This document shows, one piece after another, positions 6,737 through 6,831 of a stretch of DNA of 6,831 nt. A program made the translations under genes and the position numbers. The notes beneath the pieces are model-generated. The model saw only the letters and a program-made list of their open reading frames with translations. It was not told the DNA's origin and made no database searches. The stretch comes from Nitrospirota bacterium (lineage in GTDB: Bacteria; Nitrospirota; Thermodesulfovibrionia; UBA6902; DSMQ01), in assembly GCA_016207865.1 (NCBI GenBank), contig JACQZD010000156.1, positions 1 to 6,831 on the forward strand, given 5' to 3'. Every line of letters begins with the position of its first letter. Position 1 is the first letter of the stretch.

Positions 6737-6818
6737 CGTCATTCCCGAGGTCTTTATCGGGAATCCAGTATTTTTTAAAATCAAAGACTTCTGGATACCC
6801 GCTTTCGCGGGTATGACA
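6737..6818. repeat. Two-hairpin palindromic intergenic repeat (REP/MITE-like)
   Basis: An element of about 80 bp with overall two-fold symmetry. Outer arms are GTCATTCCCG (6738-6747) and CGGGTATGAC (6808-6817), 9 of 10 positions complementary. Inner arms are GGGAATCCAG (6759-6768) and CTGGATACCC (6791-6800), 9 of 10. Each half also forms its own hairpin: ATTCCCG/CGGGAAT (6741-6747 with 6758-6764) and ATACCCGC/GCGGGTAT (6795-6802 with 6807-6814, 4-nt loop). The centre is AT-rich. The GTCATTCCCG...CGGGAATCCAG pattern resembles a multicopy intergenic repeat known from many metagenomic bacterial genomes. Only one copy is visible here, so multicopy status is inferred. No gene is seen in 6719-6831. 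Confidence 0.7.
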
Positions 6819-6831
6819 ACAATATCGATTC

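Noticed and set aside
6719..6831. Promoter for yacG-dapB: on the - strand TTGTCA with TATCCA about 16 nt later, and a GATAAA closer to the gene.
   Set aside because: The boxes match consensus poorly and lie within the repeat arms, so the matches follow from the repeat sequence. No promoter is called.
1..6831. CRISPR array, tRNA, rRNA, transposase, or a phage-defence system.
   Set aside because: There is no regularly spaced direct repeat, no RNA gene signature and no transposase or nuclease motif. The window is almost fully explained by seven genes, one palindrome and one repeat.

Overview
The window looks like a chromosomal segment of a free-living, Gram-negative-type bacterium. A genome-scattered hairpin repeat at the right edge (GTCATTCCCG / CGGGTATGAC arms), signalling proteins built from 7TM, GAF, PAS and HD-GYP modules, and a yacG-dapB pair would fit Nitrospirota or a deltaproteobacterial-type lineage. 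That is a guess from style; nothing in the window fixes the taxon.

Left to right: (1) the 3' part of a class I SAM-dependent methyltransferase gene cut by the window edge (1-431). (2) A polytopic membrane histidine kinase with 7TM-like sensor, GAF, DHp and complete ATPase domains (442-2565). (3) A cytosolic protein built like a histidine kinase (receiver-like, GAF, PAS, DHp, HATPase), with an intact phospho-acceptor His but a badly eroded ATP-binding site (2593-4668). (4) A receiver plus HD-GYP response regulator of the RpfG type (4668-5690). These four run on the + strand with gaps of 10, 27 and -1 nt and are probably one operon. (5) A bidirectional palindrome with a perfect 21-bp stem containing the stop codons of both convergent genes (5684-5734). 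(6) dapB on the - strand (5728-6531). (7) yacG on the - strand, overlapping dapB by 8 nt (6524-6718). (8) A non-coding right end with the two-hairpin repeat (about 6737-6818).

Inferred wiring: the membrane kinase senses a membrane or envelope signal and autophosphorylates. The kinase-like protein shares a gap-free alignable dimerisation helix with it and may be phosphorylated in trans, or may act as an adaptor or phosphatase. The HD-GYP regulator would convert the signal into c-di-GMP hydrolysis. The - strand pair is unrelated housekeeping: lysine/diaminopimelate synthesis and a small zinc protein of the gyrase-inhibitor family.

Base composition changes sharply. Roughly the first 1.1 kb (methyltransferase plus the membrane part of the first kinase) is AT-rich, with hand-counted 60-nt rows of about 22-37% G+C. 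Sampled rows to the right reach 47-62%. The change falls inside the first kinase gene. The most noteworthy items are the pseudo-kinase paired with an intact kinase, the shared palindromic gene end, and the repeat whose two hairpins carry compensated arm differences.
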